A program made the position numbers and the translations under genes. This document shows, piece after piece, positions 6,275-7,190 of a DNA stretch of 7,190 bases. The first letter of the stretch is position 1, and every line of letters starts with the position of its first letter. Below the pieces are notes generated by a model. The model saw only the letters and a list, made by a program, of their open reading frames with translations, was not told the origin of the DNA and did not search any database. The stretch is taken from assembly GCA_964397295.1 (NCBI GenBank), contig CAYNJG010000311.1, forward strand, positions 1 through 7,190, given 5' to 3'. The stretch comes from CAYNJG01 sp964397295. GTDB taxonomy: Bacteria > Planctomycetota > Planctomycetia > Pirellulales > Pirellulaceae.

Positions 6275-7190
6275 TTACAAATCGGCCTTCACTTCTTTCA
6301 GCCGCTTGGCTTCATCCATCTCTTTGTAGTATGCGTCCAACGGAAAGCATCCAGAAATAATTCCATTTCTCGGAGCGGTCGTGCAATCGCTAAACGTGCG
6401 ACAAATCTTCTTCCGCTTTCGAGTGCGACCGTCCAAAGTATCGGCTGGCAAGTCAGGATACGACAAGACCATTCGCCCTAGCCCCACAGAATCAATCCAG
6501 CCTTTTCGCACAACCGCCTGCGCCACATGCGGCAAATAGTCCTGTAAATACGTGTAGCCCGTGCCAACCATCGGCATCTCTGGCACCGCTTCCTTGCACT
6601 GTTTTGCACAATGAATCTGTCTCGCCACTCCAACCAAAGGATCTTCGGGTGGTTGATAGCCGTCGCTTGGAGGAAAAATGGCGGGGCGCATAACGTGGGG
6701 GTTGTAGTAAGGACTGCCGCAAGAAAGGTTCACTGACGCAACATTGTTATCACGCAGCAATCTGAGAAGCTCGAGCGGTTCCGCCAAATCCATTTGCATA
6801 GGATTGGCCGCATCCACACCGAATCCGATTTCATAGGGCAGCAGCGATTCAAACTCCATCGGCTTGCCCGTTTCGCGGCTGGTTCGAAAAGGTGGCGTAT
6901 CGAAAATGCTCAGTCGCACCATAATGACAAGCTCGGGCACCTCGCTTTGGATAGCGCGGATGATCGAAAGCAGTAGATTCGTGCGACCAGCGAAGTCACC
7001 GCCATATCGACCGGGTCGCGATCGTGCACTCAAGAACTCATGTAGCAGATAACCATGACACGCCTTCACGTCAACAAACGAATAGCCGGCCGCTTGTGAC
7101 GTTTTCGCAGCGCTCACATAACTGACGATCAAGTCGTCCAGTTGGTCATCGGTCCAAACAATAGAATCGTCGTTCGGATCGATCCCAAAC
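6275..7190 (-). CDS. Old Yellow Enzyme family NADH:flavin oxidoreductase, C-terminal part (5' end outside window)
   Basis: The frame is open from the right edge (base 7189 downward) to TAA 6275-6277, giving 304 visible residues; the N-terminal barrel strands are missing. The family reduces activated alkenes or similar substrates with FMN and a nicotinamide cofactor. Conserved blocks by visible residue number: FVDVKACHGYLLHEFLS (38-54) with the HGYLL active-site loop, then RYGGDFAGR, NLSCGSPYYNP, VGTGYTYL, and the FMN-phosphate-binding SVGLGRMVLSYPDLP. In YqjM-type enzymes the loop carries two histidines (IHxxHGY); here the first is Lys (K42) and only H45 remains. Near the C-terminus, CRTFSDC..SGC resembles the 4Fe-4S site of 2,4-dienoyl-CoA reductase-like members (C-x2-C-x3-C-x11-C) but has only three cysteines (C-x5-C-x11-C). 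The protein ends soon after, so the flavodoxin/NADPH domains of the large members are absent. The substrate is unknown. The TTG at 7132 is not a credible start. Confidence 0.9.
   Translation of the reverse strand, partial: FGIDPNDDSIVWTDDQLDDLIVSYVSAAKTSQAAGYSFVDVKACHGYLLHEFLSARSRPGRYGGDFAGRTNLLLSIIRAIQSEVPELVIMVRLSIFDTPPFRTSRETGKPMEFESLLPYEIGFGVDAANPMQMDLAEPLELLRLLRDNNVASVNLSCGSPYYNPHVMRPAIFPPSDGYQPPEDPLVGVARQIHCAKQCKEAVPEMPMVGTGYTYLQDYLPHVAQAVVRKGWIDSVGLGRMVLSYPDLPADTLDGRTRKRKKICRTFSDCTTAPRNGIISGCFPLDAYYKEMDEAKRLKEVKADL

Noticed and set aside
7130..7132. TTG as the start of the OYE-like gene
   Set aside because: The frame stays open with plausible family sequence to the window edge, and the N-terminal part of the barrel would be missing; the gene is simply cut by the window.

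Overview
This window looks like an ordinary stretch of a free-living bacterial chromosome, with G+C close to half by eye. The genes are well separated and there is no sign of phage, insertion sequence, CRISPR or tRNA. The lineage cannot be proved from the window. A Planctomycetota (Pirellula/Rhodopirellula-like) origin is my best guess, from the GroEL tail without GGM repeats, mostly weak or absent ribosome binding sites, and the style of the OYE-family protein. Treat that as a guess.

Layout from left to right: (1) the 3' end of a groEL-type chaperonin gene on the + strand, followed by a strong rho-independent hairpin; (2) a complete membrane-dipeptidase-like (peptidase M19) gene on the - strand; (3) a 106-base divergent intergenic region holding two inverted-repeat elements; (4) a complete PLP enzyme gene on the + strand, of the D-threonine aldolase/D-serine dehydratase (DSD1-like) fold-III family; (5) a 24-base convergent gap; (6) a complete mfd gene on the - strand, encoding the transcription-repair coupling factor; (7) a 95-base leader with an inverted repeat; (8) the 3' part of an Old Yellow Enzyme family flavin oxidoreductase on the - strand, whose 5' end runs off the window.

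Functionally, the most coherent unit is the divergent pair in the middle. M19 dipeptidases characteristically accept dipeptides with a D-residue at the C-terminal side, and DSD1-like enzymes break down D-serine or D-threonine-type amino acids. Together they could release and then catabolise D-amino acids, for example from peptidoglycan or environmental peptides. A 9-base element repeated in mirror orientation in front of both genes fits shared control. GroEL (protein folding) and Mfd (strand-specific DNA repair and rescue of stalled RNA polymerase) are housekeeping genes. The OYE-like enzyme is a probable FMN oxidoreductase of unknown substrate, with an altered active-site position and an incomplete iron-sulfur cysteine set. 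I did not find an obviously new multi-gene system. The findings are small-scale anomalies and testable regulatory candidates.
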